Below, piece after piece: positions 1 to 8,256 of a stretch of 34,787 nt of DNA. Position 1 is the first letter of the stretch; every line of letters starts with the position of its first letter. This stretch comes from Bacteroidales bacterium (GTDB lineage Bacteria > Bacteroidota > Bacteroidia > Bacteroidales > UBA1715). The notes beneath the pieces were generated by a model. The model saw only the letters and a list, made by a program, of their open reading frames with translations. It did no database searches and was not told the origin of the DNA. Where the stretch lies: the NCBI GenBank assembly GCA_017642535.1, contig JAGCOW010000087.1, forward strand, positions 1-34,787. The letters run 5' to 3'. The translations under genes were made by a program, and so were the position numbers.

Positions 1-179
1 CCACAAGAACTACATAAATTAAACTTTCCATACAATTACTTTTTTAGTTAAAAATTTATTCAAACCAAAAATACAACAAATACTGATTCACTCAGACGTT
101 TTTGTGAAATAAATTAAACAATGTATTCACAATAGCGATTGTCGATTTGTAACATCACTCTTGCAGATAGGACAAAAAA
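1..179. other. Left-edge intergenic region, no gene seen
   Basis: AT-rich sequence with no convincing reading frame. A minus-strand TATTTTTG box at 66-73 fits the Bacteroidota -7 consensus TAnnTTTG and could drive a leftward gene beyond the window. No matching -33 TTG was found at the right spacing, so this is weak. Confidence 0.3.
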
Positions 180-211
180 AAAAGAATTAGGATTTGTACC
201 CTAATTCTTTT
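180..211 (-). terminator. Terminator downstream of xylA
   Basis: A 12-bp perfect stem (AAAAGAATTAGG, 180-191, with CCTAATTCTTTT, 200-211) has an 8-nt loop. On the minus strand it runs into a long T tract (plus-strand A run at about 174-183). It begins about 20 bp after the xylA stop codon, and A/T tracts on both sides could make it bidirectional. Confidence 0.85.
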
Positions 212-232
212 TTCTCGAACTTTTTTTTATTT

Positions 233-1549
233 CTATACGTACATATTAACAATTGCCTCGTACAACTCCTGTTTACCACTGGTTTGTTTCGGCTCCCCTA
301 CTTTCTTTCCGTAAGCGTATGCCTCTTCAAACGTCATTTTGCCTTCTTCGAAACGTTTTCCTTCGCCCGAATCGAAACTTGCATAGCGGTCGGCAACCAT
401 TTTCTTTATAGGTGATTTTTCCAACAATTCTGCCGCACTTTCCAATGCGCGTGCCATTGCGTCCATTGCGGCAATGTGTGCGATGAAGATATCTTCCAAA
501 TCGGTGGAATTACGACGAGTTTTTGCGTCGAAGTTCGTTCCGCCATTATGGAATCCGCCGTTTCTGATGATTTGCATCATTGCTTGGACAAGTTCAAAAT
601 TGTCAATCGGGAATTGGTCGGTATCCCAACCGTTTTGGTAGTCGCCACGGTTTGCGTCGATTGAGCCGAGCATACCGGCATCAACGGCACAGGCAAGTTC
701 GTGTTCAAACGTGTGACCAGCCAATGTTGCGTGGTTCACTTCAATATTGATTTTAAAATCTTTGTCAAGATTGTGTGCCTTCAAGAAACCAATAACTGTT
801 TCTGTATCAACATCGTATTGATGTTTTGTCGGTTCCATTGGTTTTGGTTCTATCAGGAACGTGCCTTTAAAACCTTTTGCACGGGCGTAGTCGCGGGCCA
901 TAGTGAGCATGGTCGCCATATGTTCCTTTTCACGTTTCATATCGGTGTTGAGCAACGACATATATCCTTCGCGGCCGCCCCAGAACACGTAGTTTGTACC
1001 ACCAAGTTCAATTGTTGCATCAATTGCATTTTTAATTTGTACGATTGCACGGGCAACCACATCGAAGTCCGGATTGGTTGAAGCGCCGTTCATATAGCGT
1101 TTGTGACCGAACACGTTAGCCGTTCCCCACAAAAGTTTAATGCCTGTTTCGGCTTGTTTTTGTTTCAAATATGCAACAATTTCCTTGAGATTTTTCTCAT
1201 ATTCCTCAACAGTTGCCGCCTCTTTCACCAAGTCAACGTCGTGGAAACAGTAATATTCTATGCCCATTTTCTGCATAAACTCAAAACCAGCGTCAACTTT
1301 GTCTTTTGCCGCCTGAATCGGGTCAGGGTTTTCATTCCAAGGAAATGATTTCGTTCCTCCGCCAAATTGGTCGGTGCCGTCGGCGCAGAGCGTGTGCCAC
1401 CATGCCATAGCGAATTTCAGCCATTCGCTCATTTTTTTACCCATCACCATTTTGTTCGCATCGTAGTAACGAAATGCTAATGGATTTTTACTGTTTTTAC
1501 CTTCAAACTTAATGTTTCCAATTTCTGGAAAAAAAACTTTTTGTGCCAT
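233..1549 (-). CDS. xylA: Xylose isomerase
   Basis: Xylose isomerase interconverts D-xylose and D-xylulose in the cytoplasm (and D-glucose and D-fructose as a side activity). The 438-residue protein matches the class II enzyme length. Visible motifs are the substrate-binding loop [14 protein letters not shown] (about 58-71), the catalytic segment YCFHDVDLV with His103 and Asp106, FWGGREGY (about 189-196), the metal-binding [13 protein letters not shown] with Glu234, and [20 protein letters not shown] near residue 300. The ATG start gives the usual N-terminus with [12 protein letters not shown]. It is transcribed alone: a terminator follows, and the upstream neighbour pgi is divergent. No xylulokinase or xylose transporter gene lies in the window, so the rest of the pathway must be elsewhere. 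A perfect inverted repeat near the expected transcription start may be its operator. Confidence 0.97.
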   Translation of the reverse strand: MAQKVFFPEIGNIKFEGKNSKNPLAFRYYDANKMVMGKKMSEWLKFAMAWWHTLCADGTDQFGGGTKSFPWNENPDPIQAAKDKVDAGFEFMQKMGIEYYCFHDVDLVKEAATVEEYEKNLKEIVAYLKQKQAETGIKLLWGTANVFGHKRYMNGASTNPDFDVVARAIVQIKNAIDATIELGGTNYVFWGGREGYMSLLNTDMKREKEHMATMLTMARDYARAKGFKGTFLIEPKPMEPTKHQYDVDTETVIGFLKAHNLDKDFKINIEVNHATLAGHTFEHELACAVDAGMLGSIDANRGDYQNGWDTDQFPIDNFELVQAMMQIIRNGGFHNGGTNFDAKTRRNSTDLEDIFIAHIAAMDAMARALESAAELLEKSPIKKMVADRYASFDSGEGKRFEEGKMTFEEAYAYGKKVGEPKQTSGKQELYEAIVNMYV

Positions 1550-1579
1550 AATTCTATATTGAATAAATCTAATTTTACA

Positions 1580-1598
1580 AAGTGTATTTTATACACTT
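1580..1598. promoter_or_regulatory. Perfect 19-bp inverted repeat, candidate xylA operator
   Basis: Arms AAGTGTAT (1580-1587) and ATACACTT (1591-1598) are perfect reverse complements separated by TTT. The repeat starts 1 bp downstream of the minus-strand -7 box, so it covers the expected transcription start of xylA. This position suits repressor binding. The regulator is not in the window. Confidence 0.5.
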
Positions 1599-1599
1599 A

Positions 1600-1607
1600 C
1601 AAATGTA
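1600..1607 (-). promoter_or_regulatory. xylA promoter -7 box
   Basis: On the minus strand this reads TACATTTG, an exact match to TAnnTTTG. It lies about 50 bp before the xylA ATG. No clear -33 TTG was found. Confidence 0.55.
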
Positions 1608-1746
1608 TGATTTATTTTGTTTTCTTTATTGAATCCTACTTTTTTTTTGAAAAACATTTTTTTCTTCATTTCAATAGAAATCACAGAAAAAAAACTTCAC
1701 GCAAAAAGATTTTCAACGTCGAAGGTGTTTAACTCCGTAAATTTTA

Positions 1747-1754
1747 TACCTTTG
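1747..1754 (+). promoter_or_regulatory. pgi promoter -7 box
   Basis: TACCTTTG matches TAnnTTTG and lies 23 bp before the pgi ATG. The -33 region (about 1724-1728) is not a clear match. Confidence 0.55.
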
Positions 1755-1777
1755 GGGGAATTTTAAAATAAGATACA

Positions 1778-3427
1778 ATGTTACCAACTATTAATCCTAC
1801 TCAGACGAATGCGTGGAAAGAATTGGAAAACTATTTCGCCACGTTCAAGGGTACTCAAATGAAGGATATGTTCGCAAAAGATTCTCAACGTGCGGCAAAA
1901 TATTCCTTACAGTTCGAAGATATTTTCGTTGATTTTTCTAAAAACCTTATCGACGAGAAAGTTATGTCGCTTTTGCTGAAATTGGCAGAGGAATGTGGCT
2001 TGAAAGATGCCATCGAAGCTGAATTCACTGGCGAAAAAATCAATAAGACGGAAAAACGTTCCGTACTTCACATTGCGTTGCGTAACCGTAGCAACACGCC
2101 GATTTATTCCGACGGCAAAGACGTGATGCCCGACGTGAACCGCGTTCTTGCCCAAATGAAGGATTTCTCAGAAAAAATCATTTCTGGCGAATGGAAAGGT
2201 TACACTGGCAAGGCAATCAAATCTATCGTAAATATTGGTATCGGTGGTTCCGACCTTGGTCCGCTTATGGTTACAGAAGCGTTGAAACCATACAAGAAAC
2301 CGAACATCACCAGCTATTTTGTTTCCAACATCGACGGAACTCACATGGCTGAGACGTTGAAGAAAGTTGACCCTGAAACGACATTGTTCATCGTTGCTTC
2401 CAAAACGTTCACCACGCTTGAAACAATGACGAACGCACAAACAGCAAAAGACTGGTTCTTGAAAGCTGCAAAAGACGAGAAAGCCGTTGCAAAACATTTC
2501 GTTGCCCTCAGCACAAACGCAAAAGCTGTTTCGGAATTTGGCATCGACACCAACAATATGTTTGAATTCTGGGATTGGGTTGGCGGCCGCTACTCGTTGT
2601 GGAGTGCAATCGGTTTGTCAATCGCTTGCAACATCGGTTTCGAAAATTTCCAAGAATTGTTGGAAGGTGCACACGCAATGGACAAACACTTCCGCAACAC
2701 GGAATTCAGCAAAAACCTTCCTGTAATCTTGGCATTGATTGGCATTTGGTACAACAATTTCTATGGTGCCGAAACAGAGGCAATTTTGCCATACGACCAA
2801 TACATGCACCGTTTCTCGGCTTACTTCCAACAAGGAAATATGGAAAGTAACGGTAAATACGTTGACCGCAACGGAAAAGAAGTTTCATACCAGACAGGTC
2901 CAATTCTTTGGGGCGAACCAGGAACAAACGGTCAGCATGCTTTCTATCAGTTGATTCACCAAGGAACGAAAATGATTCCGTGCGATTTCATGGCTCCTGC
3001 CATTTCGCAGAATCCTATCGGCGACCACCATCCAAAGTTGTTGGCTAACTTCTTCGCTCAGCCGGAGGCACTTATGATGGGTAAAACTGCTGAACAAGTT
3101 ACTGCCGAATTGAAAAAACAAGGGAAATCTGACGAAGATATCGCTATGTTACTTCCATTTATGGTGTTCAAAGGCAACATTCCTACAAACTCAATCTTGT
3201 TCAAGAAATTGACTCCGAGAACGTTGGGTTCGTTAATCGCAATGTACGAGCACAAGATTTTCACCCAAGGAATCATTTGGAACATTTTCAGTTTCGACCA
3301 ATGGGGCGTACAACTTGGAAAACAGTTGGCTAACGTGATTCTTCCTGAATTGAAGAACAACGACGCTGTTTCAAGCCATGATTCTTCAACGAACGGTTTG
3401 ATTAACAAATACAAAGAAATGAGATAG
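1778..3427 (+). CDS. pgi: Glucose-6-phosphate isomerase
   Basis: Interconverts glucose 6-phosphate and fructose 6-phosphate in glycolysis and gluconeogenesis (cytoplasm). At 549 residues it matches the long enterobacterial/eukaryotic-type PGI. Motifs are GIGGSDLGP at 154-162 (phosphate binding), SKTFTTLET, the family signature [11 protein letters not shown] near 266, QGNMESNGK near 352 with the catalytic Glu, [16 protein letters not shown] with the catalytic His, and the C-terminal signature [14 protein letters not shown] with the active-site Lys. Expressed from its own -7 box 23 bp upstream of the ATG. It is divergent from xylA and followed by a strong hairpin, so it is probably a single-gene unit. 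Confidence 0.97.
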   Translation: MLPTINPTQTNAWKELENYFATFKGTQMKDMFAKDSQRAAKYSLQFEDIFVDFSKNLIDEKVMSLLLKLAEECGLKDAIEAEFTGEKINKTEKRSVLHIALRNRSNTPIYSDGKDVMPDVNRVLAQMKDFSEKIISGEWKGYTGKAIKSIVNIGIGGSDLGPLMVTEALKPYKKPNITSYFVSNIDGTHMAETLKKVDPETTLFIVASKTFTTLETMTNAQTAKDWFLKAAKDEKAVAKHFVALSTNAKAVSEFGIDTNNMFEFWDWVGGRYSLWSAIGLSIACNIGFENFQELLEGAHAMDKHFRNTEFSKNLPVILALIGIWYNNFYGAETEAILPYDQYMHRFSAYFQQGNMESNGKYVDRNGKEVSYQTGPILWGEPGTNGQHAFYQLIHQGTKMIPCDFMAPAISQNPIGDHHPKLLANFFAQPEALMMGKTAEQVTAELKKQGKSDEDIAMLLPFMVFKGNIPTNSILFKKLTPRTLGSLIAMYEHKIFTQGIIWNIFSFDQWGVQLGKQLANVILPELKNNDAVSSHDSSTNGLINKYKEMR

Positions 3428-3452
3428 TATCTCATTTTCGTTGTAATTTATT

Positions 3453-3485
3453 GTAGAGACGATGTGCACATCGTCTCTACTTTTT
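3453..3485 (+). terminator. pgi terminator formed by a REP-like palindrome
   Basis: A perfect 28-bp palindrome (arms GTAGAGACGATGTG and CACATCGTCTCTAC, 3453-3480) is followed by TTTTT. It lies 25 bp after the pgi stop. The outer arm TAGAGACG/CGTCTCTA recurs at 26552-26575, so this is also one copy of a dispersed repeat. Confidence 0.8.
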
Positions 3486-4634
3486 ATGGATACGATGAAA
3501 TTTCTGTTCGTTATTTTCATTTTTCTGCTGATTCTGTTCTCCCCCGATTTCTACATTTACGAAACGGTGGTGAAACCAATGGTTTTGGGTGGCTTTCAGT
3601 GGTTATACTGGGTTCCGCAGATTGCAGTTTTGCTGTTGATGGTGGCATTTGCGTTTGAAGCTGACCAAACTGCAAAATTCCGCCATATTGGTTTTGCAGG
3701 ATTTGCATTGCTGTGTCTGCAATTACCCAAAATTGCCTACACGTTGGTTGCACTTGTCGGCCGACTTGCCGCCTTGGTACATATTCCAACTGCACCGTTT
3801 ACCATTATTGGTGCCGGTTTGGCGGGAATCATTCTTGTGACGTTGCTGTATGGTTGTTTTGTGGAATTGTACCAGTACGACGTGCGAAAGGTTGAAATCG
3901 CCTCACCGAATTTGCCACAAACGTTTGACGGCTACAAAATCGTGCATATATCCGACATTCATAGTGGTTCGTGGAATCCGAACGGCAAGCAAATGAAACG
4001 AATGGTTGAACTTGTTAATTCACAAAATGCCGATGTGGTTTGTTTCACAGGCGATTTGGTGACGAACAACCATAGCGAGATTGATCCATTTTTTGATTTG
4101 TTGCAACAAATTCGTGCAACCGACGGCGTGTTTTCAGTGCTTGGGAACCACGATTATTCTTTTCTGATGAGTTCTCGCGACACGTTGCAACGACTGATTG
4201 AGAAAGAACAAAATCTTGGCTGGCGATTGCTGTTAAACGAAAACGAGAAAATCACTCGTGGCAAAGATAGCATTGCCATCATCGGCGTTGAAAATGTTGG
4301 TCGTCCGCCATTTCCCCACGTGGGAGATTTACCAAAGGCAAGTCAAGGGACCGAAGGAATGTTCCGCATCCTACTTTCACACGACCCGACACATTGGCGT
4401 GAAGAAGTGATTCCAAACACCGATATTCCATTGACACTTTCGGGACATACGCACGCAGGTCAGTTGGATTTGCCATTCTTGTCGCTTTCCCGTTCAATGT
4501 ATCCCGAATATCGGGGACTATATACCGAGGGCGAACAATCACTCTATGTGAATGCAGGTCTGGGTTTCACATTTTTCCCGATTCGCATTGCGGCACGACC
4601 GGAAATAACAGTCATAACACTGAAAAGAAATTAA
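3486..4634 (+). CDS. Membrane-anchored calcineurin-like metallophosphoesterase
   Basis: The N-terminal third holds about four hydrophobic segments (for example FLFVIFIFLLILF and FTIIGAGLAGIILVTLLYG). A cytosol- or periplasm-facing phosphoesterase domain follows. The five metal-binding blocks are in order: VHISDIHSGS (near 155), CFTGDLV, VLGNHDYS, LLSHDP and LSGHTHAGQ. This is the YkuE/YaeI-like layout; YaeI-type enzymes act on UDP-sugar or phospholipid-like substrates, but the substrate here is unknown. ATG 3486 (or 3495) is preferred because an upstream in-frame ATG at 3462 lies inside the pgi terminator hairpin. No -7 box was found, so expression may depend on read-through from pgi. The stop overlaps the convergent HAD gene's stop. 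Confidence 0.85.
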   Translation: MDTMKFLFVIFIFLLILFSPDFYIYETVVKPMVLGGFQWLYWVPQIAVLLLMVAFAFEADQTAKFRHIGFAGFALLCLQLPKIAYTLVALVGRLAALVHIPTAPFTIIGAGLAGIILVTLLYGCFVELYQYDVRKVEIASPNLPQTFDGYKIVHISDIHSGSWNPNGKQMKRMVELVNSQNADVVCFTGDLVTNNHSEIDPFFDLLQQIRATDGVFSVLGNHDYSFLMSSRDTLQRLIEKEQNLGWRLLLNENEKITRGKDSIAIIGVENVGRPPFPHVGDLPKASQGTEGMFRILLSHDPTHWREEVIPNTDIPLTLSGHTHAGQLDLPFLSLSRSMYPEYRGLYTEGEQSLYVNAGLGFTFFPIRIAARPEITVITLKRN

Positions 4635-5476
4635 GAAACTACGGAGTTACAAATGTAGTTTGGTATAATTCCCGTTGAGGCAATTTCTAATTCCACATTT
4701 TTCGGAAGCGTGTTTCCTGAAAGGACAAGACACGTATCGATTCCGAATTTGTTTCCGCCTAAAATGTCAGTTTGGAGCGTGTCGCCAACCATAAGAATGT
4801 CTTTTTTCTCTATGCTGCCAAATTGTTGTATGTGGTCGAATGCAAAGCTATACATTTGCGAATCGGGCTTACCGAAACGAATGAAAACCTTTTGTACAAG
4901 CGATTCCAACAAATTTGCGACACCACCCGTTGCTATGGCAACCTTATCTTTGGAAAGAGGGTATGTGGTATCGCTGTTGGCAACAATAATAGGCATTGTG
5001 TAACGACGAAGCAGATTCACCGTCTTCGACAAATCTCTGTTCCAGTCGTAACCTTCATCATCAAGCAACACAAGTAACTGATAATCATCATTCTTGTCCA
5101 AATCAACATCGTGAATGGAAATAGTCTTCACGCCATTGATTTGAATATATTGTGCGGAACTCTCGGTGCCAAGATACACGATTGTTCCACCCGAAATTTT
5201 TCTGCAAATATATTCTCGAGCAAGCATTCCCGACGAAATCACCTTATCTTCGGAAAAAGCCGTGATACCCGATTCTTGGAACTTTGCCGCAAGCTCCTTC
5301 GGACTTCGCGATGCGTCGTTCGTCAACAGAAAAGATTTGATTCCGCATGATTCAAGCATAGTGAACATTTCGGGAATATTTGGAAAAATGCCCTTATAGT
5401 TCCGCAGAACGCCATACGAATCAAAAAAGATGACTTTGTACTTTTTTACGATTTCTTTGAACGAAGATATTTCCAT
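4631..5476 (-). CDS. HAD-superfamily class IIA-like hydrolase
   Basis: A 281-residue haloacid-dehalogenase fold protein related to NagD-type sugar or nucleotide phosphatases. Motif I is FFDSYGVLRNYKG near residue 20; the usual second Asp of DxD is Tyr, as I recall for some DxxGV-type class IIA members. Motif II is FLLTNDASRSP near 50, and the motif IV region is ILMVGDTLQTDILGGNKFGID near 225-245. A C2-type cap lies between. It is the last gene of the leftward proB operon, starting 2 bp after the amidotransferase stop, and it overlaps the convergent metallophosphoesterase end by 4 bp. The substrate is unknown, and loss of the general-acid Asp could lower or change activity. Confidence 0.8.
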   Translation of the reverse strand: MEISSFKEIVKKYKVIFFDSYGVLRNYKGIFPNIPEMFTMLESCGIKSFLLTNDASRSPKELAAKFQESGITAFSEDKVISSGMLAREYICRKISGGTIVYLGTESSAQYIQINGVKTISIHDVDLDKNDDYQLLVLLDDEGYDWNRDLSKTVNLLRRYTMPIIVANSDTTYPLSKDKVAIATGGVANLLESLVQKVFIRFGKPDSQMYSFAFDHIQQFGSIEKKDILMVGDTLQTDILGGNKFGIDTCLVLSGNTLPKNVELEIASTGIIPNYICNSVVS

Positions 5477-5478
5477 AC

Positions 5479-6183
5479 TTATAGTGCGTTGATGAATGAA
5501 TCAAATACCTGTTGGTTTCCCTGATATTCGGCAAGCATCCGTTCGGGATGAAATTGCAGACCGACAAGGAATTTTTTTTCTGGGGCATAAACGGCCTCAA
5601 TCAGTCCGTCGTTAGCAGTAGCCATGGCGACAAGCCCTTTTCCAAGTTCCTTAATCCCTTGGTGATGATAACTATTTACTTTGATTTCGTTTTGGTTATA
5701 CCACGAATGCAAGGGCGTGTTTGGAATAATTGTTATGCAGTGACGATGTTCGTCATAGTGCTCATAATCAATATGTTTCACCAAATTATTATTGTATTCG
5801 TGAACATCGTGATGAAGTGTGCCGCCAAGCATTACATTTATAATATGCAGCCCTCGACAAAAACCGAGAATTGCCTTGTCGCGTGCGTATGCGTGCTTGA
5901 AACATGCGGTTTCTATATCATCTTTAATCAAGTCTAATTCTTCGGGATTATCATAATTGTCCCCATATAATTGAGGATTCACATCGCCTCCTTCAACCAT
6001 CATAAGTCCATCATAATCAAAGAGATATTCTTGAAGAACTGTTTTTGTGGTTTCAGCAATGGGTACGAAAACAGGCATAATGCCACGAGCACATAAGATA
6101 GTGGCATAAATTTCAGAAACCCAATTGATTGGCTTATTTTTCCGAATTTGTCGGCGACTTACGATAAGAACCTTCTTTGTCAT
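5479..6183 (-). CDS. Class I glutamine amidotransferase-like hydrolase (peptidase C26, PuuD-like)
   Basis: A 234-residue member of the gamma-glutamyl-gamma-aminobutyrate hydrolase family. The nucleophile elbow is GFCRGLHIINVMLGGTLHHD with Cys near 109, and the His/Glu pair is in VGLQFHPERM near 210. SYHHQGI, typical of C26 proteins, precedes it. PuuD-type enzymes cleave gamma-glutamyl amides such as gamma-glutamyl-GABA. The gene starts where proB ends (no spacer) and is followed by the HAD gene after 2 bp, so the three are surely co-transcribed. The link to proB suggests gamma-glutamyl metabolism, but the substrate is not shown by the sequence. Confidence 0.85.
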   Translation of the reverse strand: MTKKVLIVSRRQIRKNKPINWVSEIYATILCARGIMPVFVPIAETTKTVLQEYLFDYDGLMMVEGGDVNPQLYGDNYDNPEELDLIKDDIETACFKHAYARDKAILGFCRGLHIINVMLGGTLHHDVHEYNNNLVKHIDYEHYDEHRHCITIIPNTPLHSWYNQNEIKVNSYHHQGIKELGKGLVAMATANDGLIEAVYAPEKKFLVGLQFHPERMLAEYQGNQQVFDSFINAL

Positions 6184-6987
6184 TTACACACGATTTGGAG
6201 CGACAAAAAGAGTTCCAATATCTTTCCCATCGAAAATGTCATAGAGGATTTCCGGTTTGTCACCATTTGCAATAATGGTGTCAATATGGTCTTTGTGACA
6301 AATTTTTACCGCTGAAATCTTGGTTGACATACCGCCAGTTCCAAAACTTGTTCCTGCCGAACCAGCCGCATTCGATACTTTTTCGTTAACTTCGGTGATA
6401 ATGGAAATACGTTTCGCATCGGGATTTTTGCGAGGGTCCTTGTCAAAAAATCCGTCAATATCGGAAAGGATGATGAGCAAATCGGCCTTGCAAATCGAAG
6501 CAACCATTGCTGAAAGCGTGTCATTGTCGCCTATCTCGATTTCATCAGTGGAAACGGTGTCGTTTTCGTTCACGATGGGAACTGCACCGATTTCAAGCAA
6601 TTTTGCGAACGTGTTTTCAGCGTTTCTATGTTTTTCTTCGTTAGTAATCACATCGGACGTAAGAAGAATTTGTCCGACGTTGATGTTGTGAACCTCGAAG
6701 AATTTTCGATAGATTTTTGCAAGAATAGCTTGCCCGATAGCAGCCATTGCCTGTTTGCCCGGAATGGTATTCGGACGTTTCTTTTGTCCAAGTTTTCCCA
6801 CACCGACGGCAATTGCCCCCGATGAAACGAGAACGACTTGGCGACCTTGCTGTTTAAGAGTTGCAATTACATTCGTTATATGTTCAATTCTTCGTAGATG
6901 CAAACGTCCGTTTGGAAACGTGAGCGACGACGTGCCAATCTTAATAACGATACGCTTTTTGTCCTTTAAAGCTTTCCTGTAATCCAT
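6184..6987 (-). CDS. proB: Glutamate 5-kinase, short form without PUA domain
   Basis: Phosphorylates L-glutamate to gamma-glutamyl phosphate, the first step of proline synthesis. Amino-acid-kinase motifs are IVIKIGTSSLT (13-23), VLVSSGAIAVGVGKLG (near 53), VPIVNENDTVS, GDNDTLSAMVA, LLIILSDIDGFFDKDP and GTGGMSTKISAVKI (near 215). The protein ends after the kinase domain at 267 residues, whereas E. coli ProB has 367 with a C-terminal PUA domain. PUA-less versions exist and may differ in proline feedback. It leads the operon with the C26 amidotransferase and HAD hydrolase. proA is not adjacent and not in the window. Confidence 0.92.
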   Translation of the reverse strand: MDYRKALKDKKRIVIKIGTSSLTFPNGRLHLRRIEHITNVIATLKQQGRQVVLVSSGAIAVGVGKLGQKKRPNTIPGKQAMAAIGQAILAKIYRKFFEVHNINVGQILLTSDVITNEEKHRNAENTFAKLLEIGAVPIVNENDTVSTDEIEIGDNDTLSAMVASICKADLLIILSDIDGFFDKDPRKNPDAKRISIITEVNEKVSNAAGSAGTSFGTGGMSTKISAVKICHKDHIDTIIANGDKPEILYDIFDGKDIGTLFVAPNRV

Positions 6988-7009
6988 CTCGTTGTAAAAT
7001 TATAGGTCG

Positions 7010-7017
7010 CAAATGTA
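7010..7017 (-). promoter_or_regulatory. proB operon promoter -7 box
   Basis: Minus strand TACATTTG, 22 bp before the proB ATG. No clear -33 element. Confidence 0.55.
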
Positions 7018-7052
7018 TAAAATTAAATCATAAATGATTGTTGCAGAGAGAT

Positions 7053-7087
7053 AAAAAAAGTGCATCAACCTAAGTCAATGCACTTTT
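7053..7087 (-). terminator. mdh terminator
   Basis: A 10-bp stem (AAAAGTGCAT 7056-7065 with ATGCACTTTT 7078-7087) and a 12-nt loop, followed on the minus strand by a run of T (plus A7053-7059). It starts about 20 bp after the mdh stop. Confidence 0.85.
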
Positions 7088-7106
7088 GAATAAAAATTAT
7101 CTTGTA

Positions 7107-8045
7107 TTAGATAAGGTTCAATTCTTTCAGCGTAGTAACGTTACCCTTCACTGATTTCGCACTTGCGGCGAATTTTTCTTTTTCTTCAGCGTTAAGGTCA
7201 AGTTCAACGATTTTTTCGATACCGTTTTTGCCAAGAATTACAGGAACGCCGATGCAAAGGTCTGATTCGCCATATTCGCCTTCAAGCAAAACAGAGCAAG
7301 GAATCATTTTCTTTTGGTCGTGAAGAATAGCTTCAACAACGTAAGCACCTGCAGCACCTGGAGCGTACCAAGCCGAAGTTCCAAGCAAGCCAGTCAATGT
7401 GGCACCGCCTACCATTGTAGATTTCACAACTTCCTCAATCTTTTCAGCAGAAAGGAAGTTTGAAACTGGCATACCTTTATATGTAGCGAAACGAGCCATA
7501 GGAATCATAGTTGTGTCGCCGTGACCACCAATTACGAAACCTTCAACTTCGCCAGCGTTGCAACCAATAGCTTGCGACAAGAAATATTTGAAACGTGAAC
7601 TGTCAAGTGCACCACCCATACCGATTACTCTGTTCTTTGGCAAGCCAAGAGATTTAAGAGTCAAGTATGTCATAGTGTCCATTGGGTTCGAAATACAAAC
7701 GATGATAGTGTTTGGCGAGTATTTCAAAATGTTTTGAGCAACACCTTTTACAATGCCAGCATTTACACCAAGCAATTCTTCACGAGTCATTCCAGGTTTA
7801 CGTGGAATACCAGAAGTGATGACAACAACGTCGGAATTAGCCGTTTTTGAATAGTCGTTTGTGCAACCAATAATGCGAGTGTCAATTCCAAGCAATTGAA
7901 CAGTCTGCATCATATCCATTGCCTTACCTTCAGAAACACCTTCCTTGATGTCAAGCATTACAACTTCGTCTGCGATTTCCTTAAATGCAAGAACGTTGGC
8001 ACAAGTGGCTCCAACATTTCCCGCTCCAACAACAGTTACTTTCAT
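7107..8045 (-). CDS. mdh: Malate dehydrogenase
   Basis: NAD-dependent oxidation of malate to oxaloacetate, of the LDH-like type common in Bacteroidales, where it works in the reductive branch to fumarate and succinate. The Rossmann motif VTVVGAGNVGATCANV begins at residue 3. NDYSKTANSDVVVITSGIPRKPGMTREEL supplies the mobile-loop arginines, ISNPMDTMTYL follows, and the catalytic His is in GGHGDTTMIP (near 172). The start at 8045 is chosen because homologues begin M-x-VTVVGAG; an in-frame ATG 8 codons upstream (8069) adds only a non-conserved stretch. It is 312 residues, transcribed alone with its own terminator. Confidence 0.95.
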   Translation of the reverse strand: MKVTVVGAGNVGATCANVLAFKEIADEVVMLDIKEGVSEGKAMDMMQTVQLLGIDTRIIGCTNDYSKTANSDVVVITSGIPRKPGMTREELLGVNAGIVKGVAQNILKYSPNTIIVCISNPMDTMTYLTLKSLGLPKNRVIGMGGALDSSRFKYFLSQAIGCNAGEVEGFVIGGHGDTTMIPMARFATYKGMPVSNFLSAEKIEEVVKSTMVGGATLTGLLGTSAWYAPGAAGAYVVEAILHDQKKMIPCSVLLEGEYGESDLCIGVPVILGKNGIEKIVELDLNAEEKEKFAASAKSVKGNVTTLKELNLI

Positions 8046-8084
8046 ATTTTTTAAATTAAAGTTTATCAAAAAAATTCATACGTA

Positions 8085-8092
8085 CAAATATA
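8085..8092 (-). promoter_or_regulatory. mdh promoter -7 box
   Basis: Minus strand TATATTTG, about 40 bp before the chosen mdh start. It lies upstream of that ATG and 15 bp before the alternative start at 8069. No -33 seen. Confidence 0.55.
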
Positions 8093-8185
8093 CATTTTTT
8101 TCGGTGATTATTCACACGATACTGTTTTTTTGTTAGAAAAATGATAAATCCACTTCCTGAACAGGTGATTTTAAATGAATGTTTC

Positions 8186-8241
8186 CCTGCAAATCCCCAT
8201 AAATGGCGATTTTCCCATATTTCTGCGACGGTTACTTTTGC
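8186..8241 (+). promoter_or_regulatory. Promoter region of the methyltransferase operon, shared with the MptD-like locus
   Basis: This 56-bp stretch aligns without gaps to 30505-30560 with 45 identities. It holds an imperfect inverted repeat (AAATCCCCAT at 8191-8200 and ATGGCGATTT at 8203-8212, one mismatch) and a -7 box TACTTTTG at 8233-8240, at the same offset as in the second copy. The downstream ATG is at 8257. The palindrome sits around the -33 region, so it could be an operator for an activator or repressor. Confidence 0.7.
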
Positions 8242-8256
8242 AAAAAAATTACAACT

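Noticed and set aside
3462..3485. In-frame ATG at 3462 as start of the metallophosphoesterase
   Set aside because: It lies inside the pgi terminator hairpin; the ATG at 3486 or 3495 gives a normal hydrophobic start.
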